Below are positions 44,223 through 56,600 of a stretch of 64,000 nucleotides of DNA, one piece after another. Position numbers and translations under genes: made by a program. The stretch comes from Ciona intestinalis. Lineage: Eukaryota; Chordata; Ascidiacea; Phlebobranchia; Cionidae. The stretch spans positions 186,001-250,000 of the forward strand of contig NW_004190396.2 in NCBI RefSeq assembly GCF_000224145.3, written 5' to 3'. Numbering within the stretch: the stretch's first letter is position 1; each line of letters begins with the position of its first letter. The notes beneath the pieces are model-generated. The model had not been told where the DNA came from. It saw only the letters and a program-made list of their open reading frames with translations, and searched no databases.

Positions 44223-46012
44223 CCAGGCACAAATGAGGTAAATATATTTTATTTTACGCTGCAAACTAACCAAATACAATATATTGTTGCTGGTTTATAG
44301 GTGATTTGTTTGTAAACATTATTACTGCATTAAAAATGAGACACTTTTTGATTACACACATTCTATTCTATATGGGTGGGATCCTACAGTGAAGCACGCC
44401 ATGGGACCTGGGATTTATACTAGAGTTGGCCCATTACCCCAACATTGTATATGCACATTCTATTCTATATGGGTGGGATCCTACAGTGAATCATGCCATG
44501 GAAGCTGGAAATTAGTAGAGTGTCCCATTACATCAGTAACTTTGTAGGGCATTCGAAAGAAGCTGTCTAACACCAAGGTATGAGATTTTGGCTATACCTG
44601 GCCCATTACCCCAACATTAAATATTCACATTCTAATCTATATGGGTGAAGCCCTACAGTGAGGCATGCCATGGGACCTGGGATTTATACCAGAGTTGGCC
44701 CATTACCCCAACAATGTAAATGCATACAAGAGATATAAGCCAGAATTGCCTTATCACTCTAACACCCATCATAAGCCACCACCTCTACATTAACTCCCTC
44801 ATCTTCCTGTACCTCTCAGGGTTAAAACTCATATTTTCCTTCTTCGTAAACACAATGGGCTTTGGAAAACGTTGACCGTCGGATTTCTGCTTCTGTCTCG
44901 GCGAGTCTCCACTTGCAAGGAGATCTGCTTTATATTTAGGTGTGTCTAATTGTTCAACCAAGTTAATGGGAACCTCTCCCTGCCTGGGAGACCCCATGTT
45001 AGCAATCACACGCTTCATTATCGTTAGTTCTTGTTGGTGGCCAAGTAATCGGTCTAAATCGCTTGACATGAGTTGGTTCTTTTTGCTCAACTGTAAAATA
45101 GAGGGTTGGAAGTATTTAGTAAATTGGGAGAATATTTAGAATATTATGCAGCATAGATAAGCCTTCTTAAATAAAAATAATAACTCTTAGCAACTTGGAT
45201 CTGGTGCTACAAAAACCTGACAACCAAAAATCCAGTCCAACCAATTGTATAATCTAAAAGTTATATATTTCGGCTAAATAGCATTGTCAGTCTCTTGTTT
45301 AAAAAGAATCCTAACTATTCTGCTGCGTTTGCTACTTTAAGCATAGTTTAAAATATAAATTTGCCTTCCCAGTATAAAATATACACTAACTTAAACACAC
45401 ATATATCATCACCTGTAAATTCTTATCCTCTAGCATCTTAACATGCTCCTCCATGTTATATAGGCTCCTCCTATGCTCCTCCACCTCCTCATCTCTTCTC
45501 CTCATGCTCTCAATGAGGAAACTGTAAGGTTGCTTGCTTTCCTCAAGTAAACGATTCGAGTTCGATAATTTTATCGCCATCTGTGTATTGGAGGGTGGGG
45601 TAAAATCAAAATTTAATTAAAAATTGGAATCGAAGTCAAATTATATATAATGCTGGGGTAAGATGGTCCATATGTTCCAATTTGTTAAGTCGTCACATTC
45701 AGTTGTTAATATTGAATATTTACAGAATTATATAACAGTTCCTACGAATTGTAGAAATCACGCAGGTTTAAACAGTTTCAACATATCAATATATGACAAA
45801 CCTGCTTAGTTTCTTCTTCTCTCCTTTGAATATCCGATTGTAAACTTGTGTTGATTTTCTCCAAACGTAAAACTCTGTTGGATATGTAGGGTTAAGAGTT
45901 TTTACCTAAAGCGTGTTTTAATGACTGAGGTTTTGCTGCCAATTCTCTTCTCTTCATTGCTTTAATTAACCTAAACTTTGTTACTATCTCCAAACAGATG
46001 CACAAAAACATT
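44223..46012. repeat. Large direct duplication, copy B
   Basis: Begins with ccaggcacaaatgaggtaaa, identical to copy A at 42310, and ends at acagatgcacaaaa, where copy A meets the N-run. Includes one repeat of family P and one of family M. Confidence 0.9.
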
Positions 46013-49000
46013 ATGTTATATTATGACAGAACGATAAGCTTATATTATCTGGTGGTCCAGAATAAATGTTTCATAAGTTAAACACCTTACTAATATTAGA
46101 CAATAAATACATAATATATACAATGTTAGAAATGTTTCCCAACCTTTGTTTCAATTGTATAAATTTTGCTGCCGTATTCAAACAGATAAATAACATTTTT
46201 TAAATTACAAAAGATTTAAGCCCCAACCTCCTGGCCAGTTGAACGCTTTGTTTCATTCGATGTTTGGATGACGTCGGTACATTTGCACCAAACCCATAGG
46301 AAAACAACACACGTTCCGATTCCTTGTCGTCCTCAACTTCAGCTGCTTGTAGTACGATGTCGTCCATTTCCTATTGTAGGGGGTGAGGGATTTATGTGGG
46401 GGTTATATGTGTACAAAATAAAAGGTAATAGCAGGGAATGGAATTACAAAAAGTCCAACTCATTTTTAGGACATTTTACACGACAAGCGAAAACTAAATG
46501 AGAGGTGCAATGAAATATCCATATATGTTTTGTATAAGGACCCATACCTCAACGGCCGCATTAATCCATACACACAATGACATAAACCCAATCCACACCT
46601 GCTCCATATGTTCATATGCGGCCAACCTTGTCCTGGCATCTTGTAACGCAGATTTCATCTCCATTTCTCTCTCCGTGGATTTCTTTTGTAGATCGGAATA
46701 ATCTGAGGCGAAGATTTCCAACTTTTTTGCAGCTTTCTCGTAATTGTTGCGAGTCCGCTCAAGGTTGGTGCATGTCTCCTCATGGATTAACTGGAAGTTG
46801 ATATTGAGTTGCATTAGTGGTGTTTAAACATAATCAATACAACATTGAACAGTTTTCATTGGTTTATAAAAGACTAAGAGGATTTATTACAAAAGCAGAG
46901 CTCTGTTCCTGGCCTTGTATTTGTTATCGGCCGAAGTGGTGAATAAAATAAAATAACAAATGCAAAAACACGAAACAAATCTCGGCAAAGTTGACGCTTG
47001 ATATGTGTAACCCTAATTGACAGGGTTCCTTTAATCAAAGATAACATAGACATCATATACCAAACATAGACATCATATACCAAACATAGACACCATATAC
47101 CAAACATAGACATCATATACCAAACATAGACATCATATACCAAACATAGACATCATATACCAAACATAGATATCATATACACCTGTAGTCGATCGAGTTC
47201 GAACGTCTTTACGCGCGCCTCGTTTTGAAATTCAGATAATCGTGAGTCGATGGTGGCCTCTAGATGGCGTAGTTCCTCGGTGAGTAGGGAGCAACGATGT
47301 TCGGCTTCGTCGCGTTGTTTCATTATCTGTGGGAGTTGGGGTTAATATGTGGCTATGTATGGTGTAATGGCTCAGATAAATGTGTACGGGTTCTTTGGTT
47401 TATATGTCTGTATGGCTGATAATTTGGACAACCCATTAGTGACCACTGGGTTGGAGCAATTGTCGTAAAGTGTCTAGCCCAATGACACATACGCCCATAA
47501 TGGTAGCAGTTGAGTCTTGAACCCATATCGTTCAAATTAGAGGCACTCACTGTAATATTATTTTTTAGTACTCAGATTCCAGTTACATACGCAAATAACG
47601 GCAGCAGCTTCATAACCTCAGGGCTAGAGAAACATTATACAACAATACACATGTATTTATGAATACAACAACAACACACCTGGTCTCTATCATGTTCCAC
47701 AGCTTCCTTGCCTTCTTTCAAACTTCGATTTTCGCGTTCGAACGAATGTTTTGTGTCGCTTCGTAATTTCTCAAGTTCGTTCTCGGTTTGAAGCCTGGAA
47801 AGTAGTCTGCTTATCCAAAGTAGTAGCTTATTGGATGTCTAAATTATCAGCTATACATTAAAATGAAAAAATCTCCCCAAAATAATCACCCACAAAGCTG
47901 GCATGAGGTGTATGAAACAGAAAACCCGTGTTATATCGACTGTCAGAGCCCAACCATGCGAAGGTAAATAAGTTACATACGTGGTAACTTGAAAGCGGGC
48001 ACGAGGTGTATGAAACAGAACACCGTTATAATGACTGTCATGACTGTGTGACTGTCTGAGCCCAACCATGCGAGGATAAACAAGTTACATTCAATATTCA
48101 CAATGATTTAGTGGGCAAATCACATGGAATATACCCGCTACAAAACCCACCTTATTCTATCCAGTTCGGTTTGCAACCTTCTTTCATAAACAACACGTGA
48201 TTCATCTCGTGAAGCTGCATACTTCTCATATAATTCCTCCCGTGATACTTTAGCTTGCTCCAACTCTCTCTGTGTGCGTTGTAGCGTATCTTCACATCGC
48301 TCAAGCTTGATGCTGCACTCGGATAAGTTGCGCGTCAAATATTCCTTGTCCTTGGTTGGAAAATATAAACAAAGAATAAATGTAACATATGATGTGCAAC
48401 ACCCAGGAATTGAATTAATGTAACTTATTTTTCCTCACAACTACAGTCGTTATAACACACATGAACACAAATGGAATATGATAAGAACATTTTCAATAGT
48501 AACAAAGTAATTAAAATAAAGAGAAGTGAATTACCCCCTTTTATCTCCGGCTACACTATGGAAAATTTGTTAAACAAAGCATTTCTGCTAATGGAATAAG
48601 TAGACACAACTCACAAGAGATTTAGCAGTTTTTTTGTAAATAAATTTCTGAGGAAAACTGTGGCTGTTTCCTAAACAGTTTGTTTATATAGAGGGGGGTG
48701 CCAGCTGTTGCAAAACTAACGGTATACCATCTGTGCCTTGCTGCAGGACCTCACCAGCATAGAATAGATAGTAGTATGGAATCAAGTTATTGGATGTATG
48801 TATAGGAATTTAGATAATAGAAACTGTTTGGAACAATTTGAGCCATGCACTCATGTATGGTCACTTTAGTGTTAAGTATTTTATTCTTTTTTAAATGTAC
48901 ATTTATATGTAGACTTATAGAAAAGAGTGAAATCGTCCCTATATATACGACATCTCTGGTAGATAGTGCGGGTTTCCTAATACAGTTACTGTAAACAAGA

Positions 49001-52000
49001 ACCTAATAGAATAGAATGTCAATGTACATATACAATGTTGGGGTAATGAGCCAACTCTGACCTAAATCCCAGCTTCCATAGCGTGCCTCACTGTAGGACC
49101 TCACCCATAAAGATTAGAAGTGAGAATTAATTTACTTAAATATATTTATAAATTATTGTACCTGTTTTAATAGTTGTGTTGATTGAATTGAATGGTTTTG
49201 TTCTTTCTTCACTTCTTCAAGTTGTTGACAAACAGATTTATGTTCAGCTTCCAGGTATGAGTGTTTGTGCATCAGGGTATGGTAGTTACTCTCAAATCTG
49301 GGAGAATATTGTTTACTACATGGATGATAAAGTAAAGTATGTTAAAATAGGTCAACTGTGGCCGACATCTCGGGTAAGCATGTTTCATTACTTGGTTTAT
49401 TACAAATCTTTAATAAATAGGTGCTACAGTAAAGTAGTGGAGTAATGGGCTAATCATGGCTTATATTTTAAGTGGCATGCTCCATTACAAGACCCCACCA
49501 TATTAGAATAGAATCAAGCAAACTATAAATGGTGGTTATGTAATTTTAAAAAAGGTCCAATAATAGTCTAAAGCCTAAACCCTAAGAATTTCCATTTCTC
49601 GATATTTTTTCGTTTTTAAAATGCAAGCTAAAAAATTCTTCGAAAGTGCAACCAAGAAATTTATTTTTGTAAGGTTGTAAACTTTTGATCAACCTTAAAT
49701 ATAATAAACTTGTGGTTAATTTACGTCACACCTCACCTTGTCCTTTCTTCTTTTACCGAATCATAATTCTCTGATTTATTTCGATTTTCAGCAAGTTGTT
49801 GTTTAGTGCGTTGTAGCTCTAATGTTAATTCATTCACTTTAACATCGCACTGGGAACGTTGGTGTTGTTCCTGTTAATATAACAGGATGAGATAAGACAA
49901 TTATATAATTAACGCTGTTGCCCAAACAGAACACCTGTGTTATAACAATTGTCATTACCCCGCCATGCGAGGATAAATAAGTTACATACGTGGTAACTCG
50001 CAAGCGCACACGAGGTGTATAAAACAGAAAACCCGTGTTATAACGATTGTCGTTTCCAAATTAAATATATAATTTTTTAATAAAACCATCCATCAAATAC
50101 AAACACTTTCAAACCTGTACAAGTTCTTGCTTAGTCATGTTTAGACCATGTGACAATTGTGTGACGTCATGGGATAGCTTGTCTCGTTGTAACTGAAGGT
50201 TGTTGCATTCGATCTTAAGGGGTTGAAGAGCTTCATATGTTCTGTGTAGATGGGGGTGTTAATGATGGCACCCTGGGGTGGTGGGGTAATGGGGCAAAGT
50301 TCCATGTATGTGTATATATGAGAGATGGGAGAATACATTAACTGTGAGGTGTGAAATGTAGCTTAAATAAATACACCATTCAAAATACTTTAAATGTGTC
50401 AGTCAAACACAGAGGTAGCGAACCAGCTGAGGGTTTTGATAAAGGCCTTTGTTAGCATGTTTGTTGCCAATAAAACTTTTTTCTGTAATTTTCCATAACG
50501 AAAAACCATTTGTAACAATCAAACATGCCATCTGTTACACATTATATGTTTAGATTTGCTTGTAATATAATATAGCGAATAAGTCTAACAAAAACACAAT
50601 TAAAAAAATCACCTTAATGAGAAATACTCAGAGATAGTGAGTTCTTCTACAGGTCGTGCTTTCATCTCAACATAAATATCTTCAGTTATTTGATATCCTT
50701 GCTGTAACTGGCTTCGTATGTTCGATGCTTTTGCCTCAAGATGTCGATTTGTTTGTTCTAGTTCACGTTGTCTGTTTTTAACATTGGTTTGGTGTTATGA
50801 ATGGGAACCTAAGTACAAGTACATACATTGCATATCGTATGGCGGGCAACGGCGGTGTCATGACCCGCATGTTCTGTTTCATACACCTTGTGCCCATTTA
50901 AAAGTTACCACGTATGTATTTTTATGGGTGATTGTTTAATGTATGGCTGAATATTTGAACAACCCATTGGTGACCACTTAATTGGAGCAATTGTCAATAA
51001 GTGTCTTGCCCAATGACACAAACGCCCACAATGGCAGCAGCATTAGGCTTTGAATCTGTAACTTATTGGCTGGTGCCGGACCGTCTTATACACCAGAGTG
51101 ACAAGGGTCTTGTCACAAGACACAAACTATAAAACATGGAAATACCTTTGCAATATAATTTTGAGTTCTTTCTGAGTTTGAATTTGTCTTTTCTTTGAAT
51201 CATCTTCTTGAATTGCAAGTGCGCTTTCCAACCTTGCTTTTAACATCTAAAGATGAAATTGTTTATTATGAATAAATGGTGTAGAAGTATTGTCACATAA
51301 CAGGGAAATCTACGCGAAAAAATTAAACTAGTTTATAGAACTGACTTGTAATAAATTCCGCGAATCTGACCCTGATCTGATGTACATATACTTGAACGAT
51401 TCTTGTGTAGTAGAATACAGTAATGAATTGGTGTTACAAAAACGTAACCAACAAAAAAAGTCCAACCACTAATGGTAATTGAGAATTATATTTCGCCTAA
51501 ATGGCATCGTCAGTCTCAAATAGAATACCGAGTTTATAAAACTCTTTTGTTACTATGAACGTTCTACCCAAAGTATAAACAGAACACTGGGTAAGGGCAA
51601 TTGTTGTGTCTTGTCCAAGGATATACCTACAACAGTAGGAGCATCAAGCCTTGAACCCAAGAAATTTGGGCTAGAGGCAGGCGCTATAACGATAAAACAA
51701 GTTTTTTCAATAAAATTTTTATTTTATATTGCTTAAAACAAGTAACTGTACAGTTTTAATAAAAACAATTTTTATTAATTTTTTTTAAAAAAGGAAAAAA
51801 AAAGATTTATTTTTTTATTTTTTGCATAAAAAAAGTAATTGTACTGTTTTAAAGTTAAATTTTTTTCCACGCCACTGGTAATTGTAAGAACACACCATGC
51901 AAATAAACCCGACATCGCAGTCTCACAACATCTCACTTGTTTCTTATGCAAAGCATCTTCCAGTCGTTCCTCCAATTCTTCAACTTGCCTCATATTCTGT

Positions 52001-52393
52001 GCTTTTAAATTATCGACCAGCAACGACTTCTGTGATAATTCAATCTTTACCAACTGTAGGTCATGAAGCAACTTCTTTCGCTCGAATTCACTGTGAAGAG
52101 CTTTCTTTTTGCCTGTGGGTACATTAGTGTTATTCAAACTTTAGCAGGGGAATATTGGTCATCAAAATCACGTGCATATTTTTAATGTCCATGTCCGATT
52201 TTTTCTTTTTCCAAAATTTTAATTTACAAAATAAATCATTAAAAAAGTGTCAACCTTTATGGAATTCATGATCTCCAAAAGATAAGTCGGTCAACCCATC
52301 TGTGACGTCATCACTCCCAGTTTCACCCAATCCACTAATAGTAAGAAGCGTGTCTCCGCTTGTATCGGTTACGGACTCCCCGCTTTTGCCCAT
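44785..52393 (-). CDS. PIBF1: Progesterone-induced blocking factor 1 / CEP90, centriolar satellite protein
   Basis: PIBF1 (CEP90) is a coiled-coil protein of centriolar satellites and distal centrioles needed for cilium formation. Exons, 5' to 3': 52255-52393, 51937-52112, 51146-51246, 50613-50771, 50115-50241, 49737-49870, 49162-49297, 48151-48350, 47680-47794, 47183-47326, 46599-46790, 46228-46370, 45802-45874, 45413-45580, 44785-45090. All phases agree and give 770 residues, against 757 in human. Diagnostic stretches are [51 protein letters not shown] and [16 protein letters not shown]. Nearly the whole protein is predicted coiled coil, rich in Glu, Lys, Gln and Leu. Start ATG 52393 opens an acidic N-terminus ([12 protein letters not shown]). 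Divergent from GBA2 across 1.3 kb. The last three exons occur twice in the assembly. Confidence 0.95.
47041..47182 (-). repeat. 20-bp minisatellite starting at a PIBF1 donor
   Basis: Seven units of ggtatatgatgtctatgttt (minus strand). The first bases of the intron after exon 47183-47326, GTGTATATGATATCTATG, are themselves a variant of the unit. Confidence 0.9.
47395..47560 (-). mobile_element. Family S SINE, middle and head
   Basis: Contains the inverted 'cattagtgaccactgggt' middle and a partial head, without a tail. Confidence 0.6.
47878..48095 (+). repeat. Family S tail type 2, two tandem units
   Basis: Two degenerate tails in a PIBF1 intron. Confidence 0.7.
48990..49125 (+). repeat. Tail type 1, about 1.3 units
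   Basis: Ends about 40 bp from the PIBF1 exon at 49162. Confidence 0.6.
49918..50058 (+). repeat. Family S tail type 2, about 1.5 units
   Basis: Between PIBF1 exons 49737-49870 and 50115-50241. Confidence 0.65.
50835..51115 (-). mobile_element. Family S SINE, near full length (tail type 2)
   Basis: Inverted tail, middle and head in order; ends about 30 bp from the PIBF1 exon at 51146. Confidence 0.75.
51355..51560. mobile_element. Family P repeat
   Basis: Has both halves: a diverged first half ('cgattcttgtgtag', 'ttggtgttacaaaa') and 'aatggcatcgtcagtctc'. Confidence 0.5.
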
Positions 52394-53680
52394 TTAGACG
52401 ACAAATTAACTTTATACAACCAGTAGTGATAAAAATTATAAATATAAAAGCTATTCCAAAATTACTGTAACCACAATTTAATATTAAAATGCAGTGAACA
52501 AAACTTGTTTCAGACGGTTTTAAAGGACGTAAAATGGCACCAGACACTAATTAAATCACTACATACTTAAGTATTACTTCAAACTTAAATCTAAAACGTT
52601 AAATTAAGGTTTTTGCATAAAATATTAGGTCAACATGACTAAAATAAAATTACTCATGGATTTAGTTTGTAAACAAAAATCAAAGTTGCCCACCGTAACG
52701 GATTTCTTATTTCCAGCGGTTTAAATTCTAATTGGGTTGCAAATTGCATCATCATATATTTTCACATTTTAAAATGATTCTTTGCAAAATATTTGGTTTA
52801 AAATATCATTTATGTATTGATTTATAAAAAAAAAAAAAAAAGTTTTTCTGTTTAATTATAGTGAACTGGTCAAAATATACTTCTTCACTAAATAGTTTGT
52901 AAACCAACGGTCTTTACAATAATTTAATCACTTTCTACATTTCAGGTAACATATTAAATTAGAGGTTTTAATTAAATAAGATTAATCTATAAACCGCCCC
53001 AATTTATTCCTGAAAATTGGAACAACAAAAATAAATGCACCCCACAGCTGATTAATAGTTCTGCCCATTGTCTTTTGTTTGTCTTTGTTGTCAAGTCGCG
53101 CGACGTTCGCGATTTTTATTGTGTCGTCACAAAATCACCTTCCATGAGAACTATATATAGTGGCGTGACAGTGAGTCATGTTATAGTAAACTACATTGTA
53201 TTTACGAGGTATTGTGTGTAGTCGTGTAGCTAGTATTGGTATGTATGATGTAATACGTTTGATATGTATACGTAAACGTGTCCTATATTAAACGTGGAGC
53301 TTAGGACGTGTACGGTAAACGCGAACTACTTTTGGGTATGTAGGAAAAGGTTTCAATACGTTTTTCGTAAACCACTTTTTACTTTTATTGGTAAGTGCTT
53401 TATATACAAGGCGCTATACGTTAAGGATTACGATTTCTTAATGGGATATTCGTAACACATTCCGCATGGTCGCGTAACAGATAGCTTAAAATACACGTAT
53501 TTGTTAATGATGTATTCAAATGACAGACGTAAAACACAGTACAAGTAAAAAAATAAATTCCAGAAAAAGTTATAAATAAATTCTATTACATTTTAAATTT
53601 TTAATCTTTTCAGTTTTTAGCCTATTAAGCGTAACATTGTAAATTGTTGTTATAAATATTTGTGATTAAAAGTGAATTAT
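52394..53680. promoter_or_regulatory. Divergent intergenic region between PIBF1 and GBA2
   Basis: A 1.29-kb spacer presumably serving both genes. The PIBF1-proximal 650 bp is AT-rich. A GC-richer patch (ttgtcaagtcgcgcgacg near 53090-53110) is followed by a TATA-like ctatatatag near 53152. Several 'cgtaaac' and 'acgtgt' repeats follow up to about 53530. Confidence 0.45.
53612..53613 (+). promoter_or_regulatory. 3' splice acceptor upstream of the GBA2 ATG
   Basis: tttttaatcttttcag ends 67 bp before ATG 53681; end of a 5' UTR intron or a spliced-leader acceptor. Confidence 0.45.
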
Positions 53681-56600
53681 ATGGATTGTGAACCAGAATG
53701 GTGGAAACAGTTGGAAGATGTGAGTTTGAACCACCCTTGTGATGAGGACGATAATAATCTAATGCAAAGTTGGAGGGGTAAGATGACTGGGGGTGAACTG
53801 TGGTTGTTGTTAATGTTTGGCTCTTAACTGTAATCCTTGTCTCTAATTCATTATTCGCGCAACTTAATTTGAATAAATGGACTCCATTTCTCAGAAATTA
53901 GTTAAGTTATTTCACAGCTAACTTTTATGTATGGCTGATAATTTAGACAACCCATTAGTGACCACTGGGTTGGAGCAATTGCTGTGTCTTGCCCAAGGAC
54001 ACATACGCCCACAATGGCGGCAACATTGGGCATTAAACATTCTCAGAGCATAAACCCCTACATACATACATGACTATTCCCACTTCCCAGCCACCACCTA
54101 AACATTTTTTAAACTCCCAGGTAAATCGCTTGGCCACAATGTTCCAGAACATGGATGGAAAATAGCGCTGAGTCATAAATTCAAGACCAAACCAACCCCA
54201 TGGTCGTTCCCACCTTTGACTCAGATCCCATCTGTTTTAGGACTCGCTGTCAGGTGAGGTATTTATTATTAGGACAAGTTTACGGAAACAGAAGCATAAT
54301 CTCACCCACACAGAATATAATGTGCGTATACAATGATGGGATAATGAGCCAACTCTGGTCTAAATCTCAGGTCCTATGGCATGCCTCACTGTAGGACCTC
54401 ACCCATATAGAATAGAATGTGCATATACAATGTTGGGGTAATGGGCCAACTCTGGCCTAAATCCCAGGTCCCATGGCGTGCCTCACTGTAGGACATCACC
54501 CATATAGAATAGAATGTGCATATACAATGTTGGGGTAATGGGCCAACTCTGGCCTAAATCCCAGGTCCCATGGCGTGCCTCACTGTAGGACCTCACCCAT
54601 ATAGAATAGAATGTGCATATACAATGTTGGGGTAATGGGCCAACTCTGGCCTAAATCCCAGGTCCCATGGCGTGCCTCACTGTAGGACCTCACCCATATA
54701 GAATAGAATGTGCATATACAATGTTGGGGTAATGGGCCAACTCTGGCCTAAACCTCAGGTCCCATAGCGTGGCTCACTGTAGGACCTCACCCATATAGAA
54801 TAGAACATGTTACATGAAAGATAAAACAAATCTAAAAGCACAGAGGAGAGGTATAGACCAATTGTAACAATTTATGTTAAATTGTGAATAATTTGATAAC
54901 CATATTTTCCACTGCTTTGGTTACTATGCTTGCCTAATATTGTTAATTTTACACACAGGTACTTACAGTATTACAACCAGTTAAGAAGAAAGAACAAAAA
55001 ACCTTGCATGGACTTCTTTAACCAACACCCATTAAGACCAATATATGGTAAATTTAAAATATATTTGTTACTCCTACTGTGTATGTAAGGCTATGCAAGG
55101 AACATAAGGCTAAAGGTTGTATTGAACCAACTTTAGCTTAAACTTTTGGCGAACACTCAAACTCTCAAAGTTGGGCCAAACCTCCAAAGTTTATTTTATA
55201 CCGCTTCTGTTCTTATATCTATGTTTCTGGTTTCAAGAAAATTATAGCTGCTAGAAATGTTTTGACATTAACATAACATTGTAAATGTAATTATACTTAA
55301 TATTACATCCACATAAAAATGTTATAAAACCCACAGGTGTACCACTTGGAGGCATAGGTAGCGGGACCATCAACCGTGGGTGGCAGGGTGATTTCTGCAA
55401 GTGGCAACTTAAACCAGGAATATATACGTTTGATTGTCCACTTGCTGATCAGGTGAGGGTGTGTTAGGGGCGTGGTCTATAACTTTATACAATATGGGTG
55501 AGGTCCTTGTCAGAGAACCTGGGATTTAGGCTAGAGTTGGCTAAAACATGTAACTTATTTATCCTGCCTGGCAGGGCAACCATGGACTTTTGTTTTATAT
55601 ATCTTGTGCGTGGTTACCAGTTATCGATTTGCATCTATTTCCAATATTCTAGCTTTACTAAACTTAATGATATTAAATGTGTCTAATTACCATTTCCTGC
55701 TGCCAATTAAAACGTAATGTTAGAAACAGCTCTTCTTGTTATACCATCATCTCATCTGCTATATGGCAAGATACATGAGTGTCTGACACTTTGACAGTCC
55801 CGGTAATTGTAAACGACGTTCCGTGAATCTTGCCCTAATGTAGCACCTTTGTTGTTCGGACATTTAATTAAATTACCCTTTTAATTTAGTACCCATATGT
55901 ATCAGAAGAGCTATTTAATGTTTTACTAGCAAAGTAAAAACAACAGCAGAATAAAAGTTAATATTTTAATCGAATTGTTCCATACATTTACTCTTGTTTT
56001 TTAAAATAATTCTTCTGCCACTTTTTTTAAATTTTTAGCAAAAGGCTACCTGTATACTGTACAGGGTTTGACAATACCGGAATTCAAATAAATGACAGAA
56101 CTGCTAGAAAGCAACTGTAATACGCATGGCAGTAACAGTTTATATTAAACTCCAATATTTTAACCCAAATATCCATCACAGTTTATAGTTTCTATAAGAA
56201 GACACAACACAGTAGTTTGCCAACAAGTACTTAGTACCAAGGGACCATCAGGAGAGGCTTTACGAACTTGGAATTGGAAGTACTGTGGTTCATACGCATA
56301 CTACAATGGATTATACCCTCGTGCATGGACGGTATATGATTTACAAGGGCAAAACATCGTTTTAACTTGTAGACAAATATCCCCGGTATTCCCTAATGAT
56401 TACAAGGTAATTAAAACAATTAAAACTATTTTTCAAACTATATATATAATCATTACATTTATGCTAAATTAAAATTAAAATTTATTTAAAATTGTTAAAA
56501 ATTGTTCCTAATAATTATGGAATTTTTCCAAAACACCCTAAACCTTTTTGTTGAAAATTATTAGTATTATATATATATATAATATAAATATAAATATATA

